Source of the DNA: Micromonospora thermarum
Lineage (GTDB): Bacteria; Actinomycetota; Actinomycetes; Mycobacteriales; Micromonosporaceae
Length of the DNA stretch: 64,000 nt
Assembly: GCF_012034245.1 (NCBI RefSeq)
Contig: NZ_JAATEO010000020.1
Span: 1-64,000 of the forward strand
Direction: 5' to 3'
Shown here one piece after another: positions 24,026 to 32,568 of this stretch; positions within the stretch are counted from its first letter, which is position 1; every line of letters starts with the position of its first letter. The notes beneath the pieces are model-generated. The model was not told where the DNA came from. It saw only the letters and a list, made by a program, of their open reading frames with translations, and searched no databases. Both the position numbers and the translations under genes were made by a program.

Positions 24026-25414
24026 CTACAGCACCCGCGGCGGGGTGTTCCCGGCGGCCACGATCGCCCGGCGCATCGGCACCGCCAGCAGCAGCACGAA
24101 CCCGACCACGAAGAAGATCAGCAGGGAGACCAGGCCCACCCGGTAGGAGTTGGTGAGCTGGAACACCAGGCCGAACGCCAGCGGCCCCAGCCAGCTGGTG
24201 CCCTTGTCGCTGATTTCGTAGAAGCCGTAGTACTCGCCTTCCCGGCCGGCGGGGATGAGCTGGCTGAACAGCGACCGGCTCAACGCCTGGCTGCCGCCGA
24301 GCACCAGGCCGATGCCCGCGCCGAGGGCCATGAACGGCAGCGGCGCCTCGGCGGGCAGCCGGAACGCGGCGAGGATCACGCCGGTCCACAGCACCAGGCT
24401 CAGCAGGACCGTCTTCCACGCGCCGATGCGCCGGGCGAGCGCGCCGAGCAGCAGCGCTCCACCGAAGGCGAGGAACTGCACCAGCAGGATGGTGACGATC
24501 AGCGTGCTCTGCTCCAGCCGCAGCTCCTCGGTGCCGTACTGGCTGGCCAGGGCGATCACGGTCTGGATGCCGTCGTTGTAGACCAGGAACGCCAGCAGGA
24601 AGAACAGCGTCAGCGGGTACGCCTTCAGCTGGCGCAGCGTACGCCCGAGCTGCCGGAAGCCGTCGGTGAGGACGTTGCCGGTGCCGTGCAGCGCGGCCGG
24701 GGTGGGGTGCTCCCGCAGCCAGCGCAGCGGCACCAGGGTGAACAGCGCCCACCACAGCCCGGCCGACACGATGGACCACCGGGCCAGGTCGAGGGTGCGT
24801 TGCGCCGACCCGTCACCGAGGCTCTGCACCGCGACCAGGTTCAACGCGAGCAGCAGGCCGCCGCCGAGGTAGCCCAGGGCCCAGCCGCGGCTGGAGATGC
24901 CGTCGCGGTCGTCGGGGCCGCCCAGTTGCGGCAGAAACGAGTTGTAGACGACCACGCCGGCGCCGAAGGCGATGTTGGCGACGAGGAACAGCGCGCCGCC
25001 GAGCAGGTACCGGTCGCCGGTGACGAACAGCATCGCCACGGTGGCGCCCGCGCCGGTGAACGCCGCCGCCGCCAGCAGCCGCTTCTTGTGCGCCGACCGG
25101 TCGGCGACCGCGCCGACCACCGGCAGCACGAACACGGTGAGGAACACCGACAGCGACACCAGGTACGGGAAGTACGAGCCGGCCGCCACCTTGATCCCCA
25201 GCGGGTACACGTGCCCCGAGCAGGTGTCCGCGCCCAGTTCGCAGCCGGCGGCGAGTTCGGTGACCGTGGTGAGGAACGGCCCGAGGAACACCGTGATGAC
25301 CGTGGTGGAGAACGCCGACATCGCCCAGTCGTAGAAGTACCAGCCGGTGCGTTCGCGGCGGGTGCTCGACGGTGCGGGAACGTCCTCGACGGCGGGGGTG
25401 GCGGTGGCGGCCAT
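24026..25414 (-). CDS. MFS transporter of the UMF1 (Atg22-like) group
   Basis: 462 residues with 12 membrane segments. The N-terminal WYFYDWAMSAFSTTVITVFLG is the group's hallmark (YDWANSxFxT). LGIKVAAGSYFPYLVSLSVF, ALGYLGGGLLLALNLV and LGGSQALSRSLFSQLIPAGRE follow, and YYGFYEISDKGTSWLGP is typical of UMF1 proteins. The substrate is unknown; eukaryotic relatives export amino acids from vacuoles. ATG 25414 is preceded by GAAGG. It starts 17 bases after the stop of the phosphodiesterase gene, so the two are probably one transcript. Confidence 0.9.
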   Translation of the reverse strand: MAATATPAVEDVPAPSSTRRERTGWYFYDWAMSAFSTTVITVFLGPFLTTVTELAAGCELGADTCSGHVYPLGIKVAAGSYFPYLVSLSVFLTVFVLPVVGAVADRSAHKKRLLAAAAFTGAGATVAMLFVTGDRYLLGGALFLVANIAFGAGVVVYNSFLPQLGGPDDRDGISSRGWALGYLGGGLLLALNLVAVQSLGDGSAQRTLDLARWSIVSAGLWWALFTLVPLRWLREHPTPAALHGTGNVLTDGFRQLGRTLRQLKAYPLTLFFLLAFLVYNDGIQTVIALASQYGTEELRLEQSTLIVTILLVQFLAFGGALLLGALARRIGAWKTVLLSLVLWTGVILAAFRLPAEAPLPFMALGAGIGLVLGGSQALSRSLFSQLIPAGREGEYYGFYEISDKGTSWLGPLAFGLVFQLTNSYRVGLVSLLIFFVVGFVLLLAVPMRRAIVAAGNTPPRVL

Positions 25415-25431
25415 GTCGTCCTTCGGGCGGG

Positions 25432-26202
25432 TCAGGCGGCCCAGTGGCCGCGGCTGCGGTAGACGTCGCGCAGCACGCCGACGTGATCGGTCATGATGCC
25501 ATCCACGCCGAGGTCCAGTAACTCGTGCATCTCGGCAGGTTCGTCGATCGTCCAGACATGCACCTGCAGCCCGATGCGGTGGCAGTAGGCGAGGAACCGC
25601 CGGTCGGTCACCCGCACCCGCCCGTACCGCACCGGCACCTGCGCGGCGATCACCGACTCCGGCAGCCGCAGCGGCCGGCCGGTCAGCGAGGCCATGCGCA
25701 GCCGGGCCACGCCGCGCATGCCGAGGCTGGTGGCCACCCGGCCCCGCGTGAGGGCCCGCATCCGGGCCAGCCGCGCGTCGCTGAACGAGGCCAGCAGCAC
25801 CCGGTCGCCGGCACCGGCCCGGGTCACGGTCGTCACGGCCGGCTCGACGCCCCGGTCGGCCTTGACGTCCACGTTGAACCGCACCTGCGGCCACGCGTCG
25901 AGCACCTCGTCCAGGCGCGGTACGACGGCCGCCCCGCCGATCCGCACCGTCGCCAGGTCGGCCCAGCGCAGGTCGGCGATCCGCCCGGTCTCGCCGGTGA
26001 CGCGCCGCAGCGTCGCGTCGTGGAAGATCACCGCCACCCCGTCGGCGGTGGCGTGCACGTCGGTCTCGACGTACCGGTAGCCGAGGTCGACGGCCCGGGC
26101 GAACGCCGCGGCGGTGTTCTCGTCGCCGTCGGCGGCGCCGCCGCGATGCGCGAACGCGAGGGGCGCGGGGGCGTCGAGGTAGGGGTGCAGGCCGGTCAGC
26201 AC
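25432..26202 (-). CDS. Glycerophosphodiester phosphodiesterase
   Basis: 256 residues forming a TIM barrel that hydrolyses glycerophosphodiesters to glycerol 3-phosphate and an alcohol. The catalytic start is LAFAHRGG, then ENTAAAFARAVDLGYRYVE with TDVHATADG (metal-binding Glu/Asp) and AVIFHDATLRRVT (second catalytic His). The barrel end has VWTIDEPAEMHELLDLGVDG and IMTDHVG. There is no signal peptide, so it acts in the cytoplasm. Start is GTG 26202; it leads a probable two-gene operon with the MFS transporter. Confidence 0.93.
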   Translation of the reverse strand: MLTGLHPYLDAPAPLAFAHRGGAADGDENTAAAFARAVDLGYRYVETDVHATADGVAVIFHDATLRRVTGETGRIADLRWADLATVRIGGAAVVPRLDEVLDAWPQVRFNVDVKADRGVEPAVTTVTRAGAGDRVLLASFSDARLARMRALTRGRVATSLGMRGVARLRMASLTGRPLRLPESVIAAQVPVRYGRVRVTDRRFLAYCHRIGLQVHVWTIDEPAEMHELLDLGVDGIMTDHVGVLRDVYRSRGHWAA

Positions 26203-26340
26203 GCGAGGCAGTATGCCGGGCGCCGGCGGCGGGCCGGTGACCGGCCGGCGGCCGCGACGTGACGCCGCGGACGCCGGGGTGACTGCCGCATGTCGGACAG
26301 TAAGGATCACTGTGGCGGCGGCGCCGCCGATGATGGGCGC

Positions 26341-27018
26341 ATGGTCTCGTGGACGCCGTCCGGGCCGGGCCGCGCGGAGCCGCCGACGCCACCCGGCCCG
26401 CTCACCAGAGCACCGCTGGATCCGCTGCCACCGCCGGCGGTGCCACCACCACCGCCGGTGGGTGGCGGGCTGCCGCTCGCCGCCCGGGTGGTCGTGCTGC
26501 TGGTCCTGGCGGCCGGCAATCCGTGGGTGTCCGGGTCGCTGACCGAGTGGCGCTTCGACCTGTCGGACGCCGAGGGCGTCGCCGCGCTCGTCGCCGCCCC
26601 CGGCGAGATGATCGTGTCCGCGCTGCTCGCGCTGCGCTGGGAGGTGCGGATCACCGACGACCGCCAGCTGCCGTTCTGGCTGGCGCAGAACGCCCGGACG
26701 CTGGTGTTCGTCCTGGTCACGGTGTGGCTGCTGCGCCGGCTGGCAGCGGCCGGGCCGGTGCCGTCGCCGGTGCACCGCGCGCTCGCCGTGTTCGCCGCGC
26801 CGGTGGCCGGTGGCGCGCTCGCGGCCGCCGGCGGAGTCGTCCTGCTCGTGCTGCTGGGCGCGGGCGACGTCTACGGCTACGACCGGGCGCAGTACGTGCG
26901 GGGCGCGCTGGTCGACGGGGTGCTCGCCGGCTTCGTGCTGGGTGTGCTCCTGGCGTGGGTGCTGCCCCTGTCGCGGCCGACCCCGACCGATGATCCTGCC
27001 ACCGGGAAGCGGAGGTGA
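26341..27018 (+). CDS. Pro-rich four-helix membrane protein, first gene of a coupled module
   Basis: 225 residues, family not recognised. The N-terminal 45 residues are very rich in Pro and predicted disordered. Four hydrophobic segments follow (LAARVVVLLVLAAGNPW, TLVFVLVTVWLLRRL, GGALAAAGGVVLLVLLG, LAGFVLGVLLAWVLPL) with a soluble stretch SLTEWRFDLSDAEGVAALV between helices 1 and 2. It is divergent from the phosphodiesterase gene by 138 bases. The stop overlaps a GTGA where the next gene's frame opens, so this and the next gene are translationally coupled and probably act together. Confidence 0.75.
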   Translation: MVSWTPSGPGRAEPPTPPGPLTRAPLDPLPPPAVPPPPPVGGGLPLAARVVVLLVLAAGNPWVSGSLTEWRFDLSDAEGVAALVAAPGEMIVSALLALRWEVRITDDRQLPFWLAQNARTLVFVLVTVWLLRRLAAAGPVPSPVHRALAVFAAPVAGGALAAAGGVVLLVLLGAGDVYGYDRAQYVRGALVDGVLAGFVLGVLLAWVLPLSRPTPTDDPATGKRR

Positions 27019-27023
27019 CGCGC

Positions 27024-28709
27024 ATGCTCCGGGAGGGCGTGCGGCCGCGGCGGACGGCCGCACCGCCGGAGGCGGGCAGCGAGGCGACCCGCTACCTGTG
27101 CGCGGCCGCGCACACCGACGAGGCCTTCGCCGAGCGGGCGCTGGCCGAGGTGCTCGAGGACGACCTGCGCGCCGTCGCGCCGTCGGTGGGTTTCGACCTG
27201 TCCTCGGTGCTGCGCCACTGCCTGCAGGCCCGCGGTCGACGCGTGCGTCGGGACGGGTGGCTGCTGCTCGCCGGCGGCGCCGCGGTGCTGCTCTCGCCGC
27301 TGTGGACCCTGCTGGCCGGCGCGGCGATGGTGCTGGGCACGCGGCTGGCCCCGTTCCGGCCGACCCGGCACGGTGCGCTCGCGCCGGTGCTGGCCCTGGT
27401 CTCGGTGGCGTTGATCGCGTTGATGCTGCTGGTGCAGCTGCAGGGCGTGACCGGGGCGGAGGAGGAGCGGACCGGGCTGCCCGGTTGGCTGGTCGGCCGG
27501 CCGGTACTGGCCCTGCCGTTCGTCGTGGCCGCCTACCTGGTGGTGGTGGTCCACCTGCTGGGCACGCGGCGGCTGCTGGTGACCCGGCTGAGGCGCGGCC
27601 GGTTCCGCCCGCCGTCCCCCGACAGGGACGGCCGGTACGCCGCCCGGCTGGCCGCCATCGACGAGGCGCAGCGGGGCAACGTCACCGTCTACGGCGGGTA
27701 CGTCCCGTTCGTGGGGCACGGCACGCCGGTGGCCGGGTGGTCGTTCGCCCTGCCGATCGTGCCGGCCGGGCCCGGGTCCGTGCTGCCCGGCGCGCCGGCC
27801 GGGGCCGCCCCGGCGGACGAGCCGGTGCCGGTCGCGGTGTTGGACCTGATCGACCACGTCCGGTCGCGGCTGGCGGCGGTGGGGCGGGACGGCCCGGACG
27901 CCGACCGGCTGCCGGACCTGCTGCTGGAGGACCGGATCTTCGTCGGCGGGCGGATGCTCACCGACGACGCGCGCCTGCTGCCCGACCGGGAGCGGACGCC
28001 GCGGCAGCACTGGACCGACGAGGAGGTCCGCCAGGTGGCGGCTCGTCCCCGGGGCGCGGCCCGGCACTACCTGTGCGCGCTGGTGCCGTCCTGGGGCGGC
28101 GAGGTCGTGGCCGGCACGTTCCTGCACTTCTCCACCGACGGCCGGGTGCTCTACCTGGAGTGCGCGCGCACCCTTCTGGAGCCGCCGCGGTGGGAGCACC
28201 ACGACGTGGACCGGCTGACCGAGTGGCTGCCAGCGAGCCAGTTCGCGCAGTTGCTCGCCGCCGGCGCCGAGGGGCTGCTGCGGACGGCGCTCGGTGCGCC
28301 GCTGCGGCTGACCGGGGACGCGGTCCGGGTGCTGCGCCACCACCGGAGGCGGGCGCGGGCACGGCGGCTGGCCCGGGAGGATCTCGGCTACGACTACGGT
28401 GCCCGGGCCGGGGTGCGGGAGCTGGCGGCCGGGTCCGGGTACCACAACTACTTCCAGGTGCTGGACGCCGCCAAGCACCTGAAGGTCGTGGAGCGGCACG
28501 TGCTGGCCGCCATCGTGGACTTCCTCGACGAGCGGGGCGTGGACACCGCCGAGTTCCGTAGCCGGCAGACCATGATCCTCAACCAGGGGGTCATCCAGAC
28601 CGGCGGGCTCAGTGTGGTCGGCAACCAGGCGGTGGGCACGGGGGCCCGGGCCGAGCAGCGGGCGGAGCCGGTGTCCGCGCCGCGCGGTGGCCGACCCCGC
28701 AGCGAGTGA
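27024..28709 (+). CDS. Membrane protein with a cytoplasmic domain and a C-terminal Gly/Asn motif
   Basis: 561 residues, no recognised family. Residues 1-75 are soluble (ATRYLCAAAHTDEAFAERAL), helices lie at about 79-105, 118-140 and 160-180, and a long cytoplasmic region follows with RYAARLAAIDEAQRGNVTVY, GGYVPFVGHGTPVAGWSF, and HYLCALVPSWGGEVVAGTF. The last 40 residues end in ILNQGVIQTGGLSVVGNQAV then GTGARA (motif at residues 520-543). The next gene's product carries nearly the same motif at its N-terminus. GGAGG at 27010-27014 supports ATG 27024 over the overlapping GTG 27015. Confidence 0.78.
   Translation: MLREGVRPRRTAAPPEAGSEATRYLCAAAHTDEAFAERALAEVLEDDLRAVAPSVGFDLSSVLRHCLQARGRRVRRDGWLLLAGGAAVLLSPLWTLLAGAAMVLGTRLAPFRPTRHGALAPVLALVSVALIALMLLVQLQGVTGAEEERTGLPGWLVGRPVLALPFVVAAYLVVVVHLLGTRRLLVTRLRRGRFRPPSPDRDGRYAARLAAIDEAQRGNVTVYGGYVPFVGHGTPVAGWSFALPIVPAGPGSVLPGAPAGAAPADEPVPVAVLDLIDHVRSRLAAVGRDGPDADRLPDLLLEDRIFVGGRMLTDDARLLPDRERTPRQHWTDEEVRQVAARPRGAARHYLCALVPSWGGEVVAGTFLHFSTDGRVLYLECARTLLEPPRWEHHDVDRLTEWLPASQFAQLLAAGAEGLLRTALGAPLRLTGDAVRVLRHHRRRARARRLAREDLGYDYGARAGVRELAAGSGYHNYFQVLDAAKHLKVVERHVLAAIVDFLDERGVDTAEFRSRQTMILNQGVIQTGGLSVVGNQAVGTGARAEQRAEPVSAPRGGRPRSE
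28581..28652 (+). repeat. Shared motif, copy at the C-terminus of the membrane protein
   Basis: Codes for 24 residues, NQGVIQTGGLSV then VGNQAVGTGARA. 16 of 24 residues equal those encoded at 28732-28803 in the next gene, and the DNA is also clearly related (for example GTCGGCAACCAGGCGGT in both). Confidence 0.85.
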
Positions 28710-28719
28710 GGGACGGGAC

Positions 28720-29073
28720 ATGACAGAGATCAACTACGGAATCCAGCAGTCCGGCGGGGTCAGCCAGGTCGGCAACCAGGCGGTCGGCCCCGGGGCGTAC
28801 GCGTCCGGAGGGAGCCTGCACGCCACGGCGCCGGCGGCCGTCGACGTGGCCGCGCTGGTGCGGCACCTGGTGGAGGTGGTCGACCGGCACCGCGGTGACC
28901 TGCCGGAGCCGGCGGTGGGCGTCGCGGCGCAGGTACGCGACGAGCTGTCCCGGCCGGATCCGCAGCCGGCGCGTGTCGAGGCGCTGCTGCACCGCCTCGC
29001 CGCCCTCGCCGCACCGGTCGCGCCGGTCGCGGTGGCCGTGACCGAGGTGATCCGTGCGGTGCAGGCGTCCTGA
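28720..29073 (+). CDS. Small protein: N-terminal Gly/Asn motif plus helical domain
   Basis: 117 residues, no named family. Residues 5-28 (NYGIQQSGGVSQ then VGNQAVGPGAYA) repeat the C-terminal motif of the preceding membrane protein. Residues 40-117 look all-helical (VDVAALVRHLVEVVDRHRGD, AAQVRDELSRPDPQPARVEA, LLHRLAALAAPVAPVAVAV). Motif-then-helical-domain architecture is seen in small actinobacterial proteins of unknown function that accompany effector or signalling genes. The ribosome site GAGGGACGGG precedes ATG 28720, ten bases after the upstream stop. It is likely cotranscribed with the two membrane proteins. Confidence 0.8.
   Translation: MTEINYGIQQSGGVSQVGNQAVGPGAYASGGSLHATAPAAVDVAALVRHLVEVVDRHRGDLPEPAVGVAAQVRDELSRPDPQPARVEALLHRLAALAAPVAPVAVAVTEVIRAVQAS
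28732..28803 (+). repeat. Shared motif, copy at the N-terminus of the small protein
   Basis: Codes for residues 5-28 of the 117-residue product; partner of the copy at 28581-28652. The repeated G-x-x-x-x-G-G and GNQAVGxGA spacing suggests a short beta-arch or beta-solenoid turn. Confidence 0.85.
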
Positions 29074-29102
29074 GGGCGAGCCGGTCCCGGGGTGGACCGC
29101 GG

Positions 29103-29867
29103 TCAGGCGCGGCGGCGGTGGGAGCGGCTGGTGTCGACCGGCCGGCCGGGGTCGACGTGGCGCGGCCGGTCGGGCTCGTCGGGCCGCAGCGGCGCCAGGG
29201 CGTCGCTGATCGCGTCGATGATCCGGTCGGTGCCGCGGCGGGCGGCGCCCGGCGTGCCGTGAACGAGGTCGCCGAGGTCGATCGGTTCGCCGAAATGCAC
29301 CCGGACGACCGGGCGGCGCGCCATCGCCCGGGCGATGCCCTTCAGCAGGCCCTTGGGGGTCCGGTAGGGCAGCACCTCGTGGGAGCCCCACTGGGCGACG
29401 GGGACGACCGGCGCGCCGCAGGCGAGGGCCAGCCGGGCGGCGCCGGTCTTGCCGCGCTCCGGCCACAGCCCCGGGTCCAGCCCGATGCGGCCCTCGGGGT
29501 AGACGAGGATCACGGAGCCGCCGGCGACCGCGGCGGCCGCGTCGTCGAGCGCCCTGTGCACCGCGGTGGTGCCACGGTCGACCCGGATGTGCCCGGCGTG
29601 GCGCATGGCCGGTCCCACGACGGGAGCGCGGAACAGCCCGCCGGTGGCCATGATCCGGGGGGAGACGCCGACGGCCCGGCAGGCGGCGGCCATCACCACC
29701 GGGTCGAACGGGCTGATGTGGTTGGCGGCCAGGATCAGTGGCCCGCGCCGCAGGTGCGCGGGAACGCCCCCGGTGACCTCGAAGCGGGCGAGGAGCCCCA
29801 CGATGAGGCGGGCGAGCAGCTGGGCGGCGCGCCAGATCAGCGGCGGCTGCCAGGTGGCGGTGTCCAT
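29103..29867 (-). CDS. 1-acyl-sn-glycerol-3-phosphate acyltransferase family protein (PlsC-like)
   Basis: 254 residues. The acyltransferase motifs are ILAANHISPFDPVVM (NHxxxxD, residues 49-55), GHIRVDRG (block II), VYPEGRIG (EGR, block III) and APVVPVAQWG (block IV). It transfers acyl chains to lysophosphatidate in phospholipid synthesis, or is a paralogue acylating another lipid. An amphipathic N-terminal helix may bind the membrane. The C-terminal tail is Arg/Pro-rich. It converges on the membrane module with 29 bases between. Confidence 0.9.
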   Translation of the reverse strand: MDTATWQPPLIWRAAQLLARLIVGLLARFEVTGGVPAHLRRGPLILAANHISPFDPVVMAAACRAVGVSPRIMATGGLFRAPVVGPAMRHAGHIRVDRGTTAVHRALDDAAAAVAGGSVILVYPEGRIGLDPGLWPERGKTGAARLALACGAPVVPVAQWGSHEVLPYRTPKGLLKGIARAMARRPVVRVHFGEPIDLGDLVHGTPGAARRGTDRIIDAISDALAPLRPDEPDRPRHVDPGRPVDTSRSHRRRA

Positions 29868-29998
29868 CAGCGCGCAATGGTCGCACGCGCGGGCACCTGC
29901 GCGGGGCAGCGGGGCGGCCCTGATCGGGCCGGCCGGCCGGGGTGATCAAGGTCATTGGTCCCGGGCCGCTTCGGGACCCTCGACCCTGCCGAATTTTC

Positions 29999-30034
29999 TA
30001 CGACGAGCAGTAGTATTTACTACGTCTCGTAGTA
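29999..30034. promoter_or_regulatory. Tandem operator-like dyads and promoter of cydAB
   Basis: Box 2 (30018-30034) is a perfect dyad, TACTACG-TCT-CGTAGTA. Box 1 (29999-30015) is TACGACG-AGC-AGTAGTA, the same pattern with two mismatches. A good -10 element TAGTAT sits at 30011-30016 between and across the boxes, so a bound repressor would cover the promoter. The dyad resembles sites of BlaI/MecI/CopY-type winged-helix repressors; the actual regulator is not in this window. No Rex-type site (TTGTGA-N8-TCACAA) is seen. Confidence 0.65.
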
Positions 30035-30037
30035 CGC

Positions 30038-31468
30038 ATGGCTGGGGGTTTCCAGGTGGACGCGTTGGACGTCGCCCGCTGGCAGTTCGGTGTCACCACC
30101 GTCTACCACTTCCTCTTCGTACCGCTGACCATCGGCCTGTCCGTGCTGGTCGCGATCCTCCAGACGCTGTGGCACCGCACGGGCGACGAGAAGTACCTCA
30201 AGCTCACCAAGTTCTACGGCAAGCTCTTCCTGATCAACTTCGCGATGGGCGTGGTCACCGGCATCGTGCAGGAGTTCCAGTTCGGCATGAACTGGAGCGA
30301 CTACTCCCGCTTCGTCGGCGACGTCTTCGGCTCGTTCCTCGCCATCGAGGCGCTGGTCGCGTTCTTCCTCGAATCCACCTTCATCGGCCTGTGGATCTTC
30401 GGTTGGGACCGGCTGCCCAAACGGCTGCACCTCGCGAGCATCTGGGCCGCCGCCATCGGCACCAACCTGTCGGCGTACTTCATCCTCGCCGCGAACTCGT
30501 TCATGCAGAACCCGGTCGGCTACCGCGTCAACCCCGAGTCCGGCCGCGCCGAGCTGACCGACTTCGTCGCGGTGCTCACCAACAAGGTCGCCCTGATCAC
30601 CTTCCCGCACACGATCGCCGGCGCGTTCCTCGTCGCCGGGTCGCTGCTGGTCGCCGTGGCCCTGTGGCACCTGATCCGCAACCGCGACTCCGCCGACACC
30701 CCCGCCTACCGGTTCGCCGCCAAGTTCGGGTCCTGGGTGACGCTTGTCGCCGCCGCCGCGGTCGTCATCACCGGCGACATCCAAGGCAAGATCATGACCC
30801 AGGTGCAGCCGATGAAGATGGCCGCCGCCGAGGGCCTGTACGCCACCGAGAGCCCCGCCTCGTTCTCCGTGCTCACCGTCGGCAGCCTCGACGGCACGCG
30901 CGAGCTGTTCGCCCTGAAGATCCCGTACCTGCTGTCGTACCTCGGCACCGGCGACCCCAACGGCACCGTCCAGGGCATCAACGACCTGCAGGCCCAGTAC
31001 ACCGCCCAGTACGGCGCCGGCAGCTACACCCCGATCATCCCGGTCACCTACTGGAGCTTCCGGTTCATGATCGCGTTCGGGTTGGCCGCCGCCGCGATCG
31101 CCCTGCTGGTGCTGTGGACCCACCGCAAGGGCCGTACCCCCGGCAGCCGGTGGCTGCTGCGCGCCGGCCTGGTCATGCCGCTGCTGCCCCTGGTCGCCAA
31201 CTCCTTCGGCTGGATCTTCACCGAGATGGGCCGCCAGCCGTGGATCGTCTTCGGCGAGATGCTCACCCGCGACGGCGTCTCCCGCAGCGTGTCGCTGGCC
31301 GAGGTCCTCACCTCGTTCACCGCCTTCACGCTGATCTACGCCACCCTCGCCGTCATCGAGTTCAAGCTGCTCGTCCGCTACGCCAGGGCGGGCGTACCCG
31401 ACCTGACCCCGGCCCCCGAACCCGACGACACCGACGACGCCGAGCGCCCGCTCGCCTTCGCCTACTGA
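30038..31468 (+). CDS. cydA: Cytochrome bd ubiquinol/menaquinol oxidase subunit I
   Basis: 476 residues, nine or so membrane helices. Haem-ligand and proton-path regions are visible: RWQFGVTTVYHFLFVPLTIG (His24, haem b595 ligand), FLAIEALVAFFLESTFIGLW (conserved Glu residues), FPHTIAGAFLVAG (His, haem b558) and the GRQPWIVFGEMLT segment. The Q-loop is short, as in most actinobacteria. The high-affinity oxidase reduces O2 with quinol. ATG 30038 lies only three bases from the operator and has no ribosome site; GTG 30056, preceded by TGGGGG, is a real alternative start. cydDC are not adjacent. Confidence 0.95.
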   Translation: MAGGFQVDALDVARWQFGVTTVYHFLFVPLTIGLSVLVAILQTLWHRTGDEKYLKLTKFYGKLFLINFAMGVVTGIVQEFQFGMNWSDYSRFVGDVFGSFLAIEALVAFFLESTFIGLWIFGWDRLPKRLHLASIWAAAIGTNLSAYFILAANSFMQNPVGYRVNPESGRAELTDFVAVLTNKVALITFPHTIAGAFLVAGSLLVAVALWHLIRNRDSADTPAYRFAAKFGSWVTLVAAAAVVITGDIQGKIMTQVQPMKMAAAEGLYATESPASFSVLTVGSLDGTRELFALKIPYLLSYLGTGDPNGTVQGINDLQAQYTAQYGAGSYTPIIPVTYWSFRFMIAFGLAAAAIALLVLWTHRKGRTPGSRWLLRAGLVMPLLPLVANSFGWIFTEMGRQPWIVFGEMLTRDGVSRSVSLAEVLTSFTAFTLIYATLAVIEFKLLVRYARAGVPDLTPAPEPDDTDDAERPLAFAY

Positions 31469-31481
31469 CCCGGAGCCCCAC

Positions 31482-32480
31482 GTGGAACTGACGACCGTCT
31501 GGTTTCTCCTCGTCGCCGTCCTCTTCACCGGCTACTTCGTCCTCGAAGGCTTCGACTTCGGCGTCGGCATGCTGCTGCCCGTCCTCGGCCGCGACGACCG
31601 CGAACGCCGGGTCCTCATCAACACCATCGGTCCGGTGTGGGACGGCAACGAGGTGTGGCTGATCACCGCCGGCGGGGCCATGTTCGCCGCGTTCCCCGAG
31701 TGGTACGCCACCCTGTTCTCCGGCTTCTACCTGCCGCTGCTGCTCATCCTGCTCGCGCTGATCGCCAGGGGCGTCGCCTTCGAGTACCGCCACAAGCGCC
31801 CCGAGGCCGCCTGGAAACGCCGCTGGGACCGGGCCATCTTCTGGGGCTCCCTGCTGCCGGCGGTCCTGTGGGGCGTCGCGTTCGCCAACATCCTGCGCGG
31901 CGTGCCGCTGACCGCCGACCACGAGTACGCCGGCGGCCTGCTCGACCTGCTCCACCCGTACGCCCTGCTCGGCGGCGCCACCACCCTCGCGCTGTTCCTC
32001 ACCCACGGCGCGGTGTTCATCGCCCTGAAGACCGTCGGCGACGTCCGCGAGCGTGCCGGCGCGCTCGCGGTGCGCCTCGGCGTGGTCACCGCCGTGCTCG
32101 CGGTCGCGTTCCTCACCTGGACGCTGGCGATCCGCTCCAGCGCGGCCGCCGTCGTCCTCGCCGTCGGCGCCGCCCTCGCGCTGGTCGGTGGTCTCGCCGC
32201 CGCCCGGGTACGCCGGGAGGGCTGGGCCTTCACCGGCACCGCCGTGGCGATCGGCCTGGCCGTGGCGACCCTGTTCGCCGCGCTGTTCCCGAACGTCCTG
32301 CCCTCCACGCTGGACGCCGCCGGCACGCTGACCGCCGCCAACGCCGCCTCCACCCCCTACACCCTGAAGATCATGACCTGGGTGGCGGTGGTGTTCACCC
32401 CGATCGTGCTCGCCTACCAGGGCTGGACGTACTGGGTGTTCCGCAAGCGCATCGGCGTCGCGCACATCCCGCGGCACTGA
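31482..32480 (+). CDS. cydB: Cytochrome bd oxidase subunit II
   Basis: 332 residues, start GTG 31482, 13 bases after cydA. Family-specific text: YFVLEGFDFGVGMLLPVLGR, TIGPVWDGNEVWLITAGGAM and FAAFPEWYATLFSGFYLPL, and a last helix ending YQGWTYWVFRKRI. CydB pairs with CydA to form the bd oxidase and has no haem of its own. It is followed by a hairpin terminator at 32490-32516, so the operon is cydAB only. Confidence 0.95.
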   Translation: MELTTVWFLLVAVLFTGYFVLEGFDFGVGMLLPVLGRDDRERRVLINTIGPVWDGNEVWLITAGGAMFAAFPEWYATLFSGFYLPLLLILLALIARGVAFEYRHKRPEAAWKRRWDRAIFWGSLLPAVLWGVAFANILRGVPLTADHEYAGGLLDLLHPYALLGGATTLALFLTHGAVFIALKTVGDVRERAGALAVRLGVVTAVLAVAFLTWTLAIRSSAAAVVLAVGAALALVGGLAAARVRREGWAFTGTAVAIGLAVATLFAALFPNVLPSTLDAAGTLTAANAASTPYTLKIMTWVAVVFTPIVLAYQGWTYWVFRKRIGVAHIPRH

Positions 32481-32489
32481 CGGCGCGGC

Positions 32490-32516
32490 CCCGGCCCGCC
32501 ACACCGGCGGGCCGGG
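32490..32516. terminator. Terminator of cydAB
   Basis: Perfect 11-bp stem CCCGGCCCGCC / GGCGGGCCGGG around ACACC, ten bases after the cydB stop. Confidence 0.75.
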
Positions 32517-32568
32517 AGACTCACGGCTCGTCCCCGGGGGAGGCGTCCGGCGGGCCTACGCTGGGACG

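Noticed and set aside
29868..30037. Rex operator in the cydAB promoter
   Set aside because: No TTGTGA-N8-TCACAA-like sequence; the visible dyads are of a different type.
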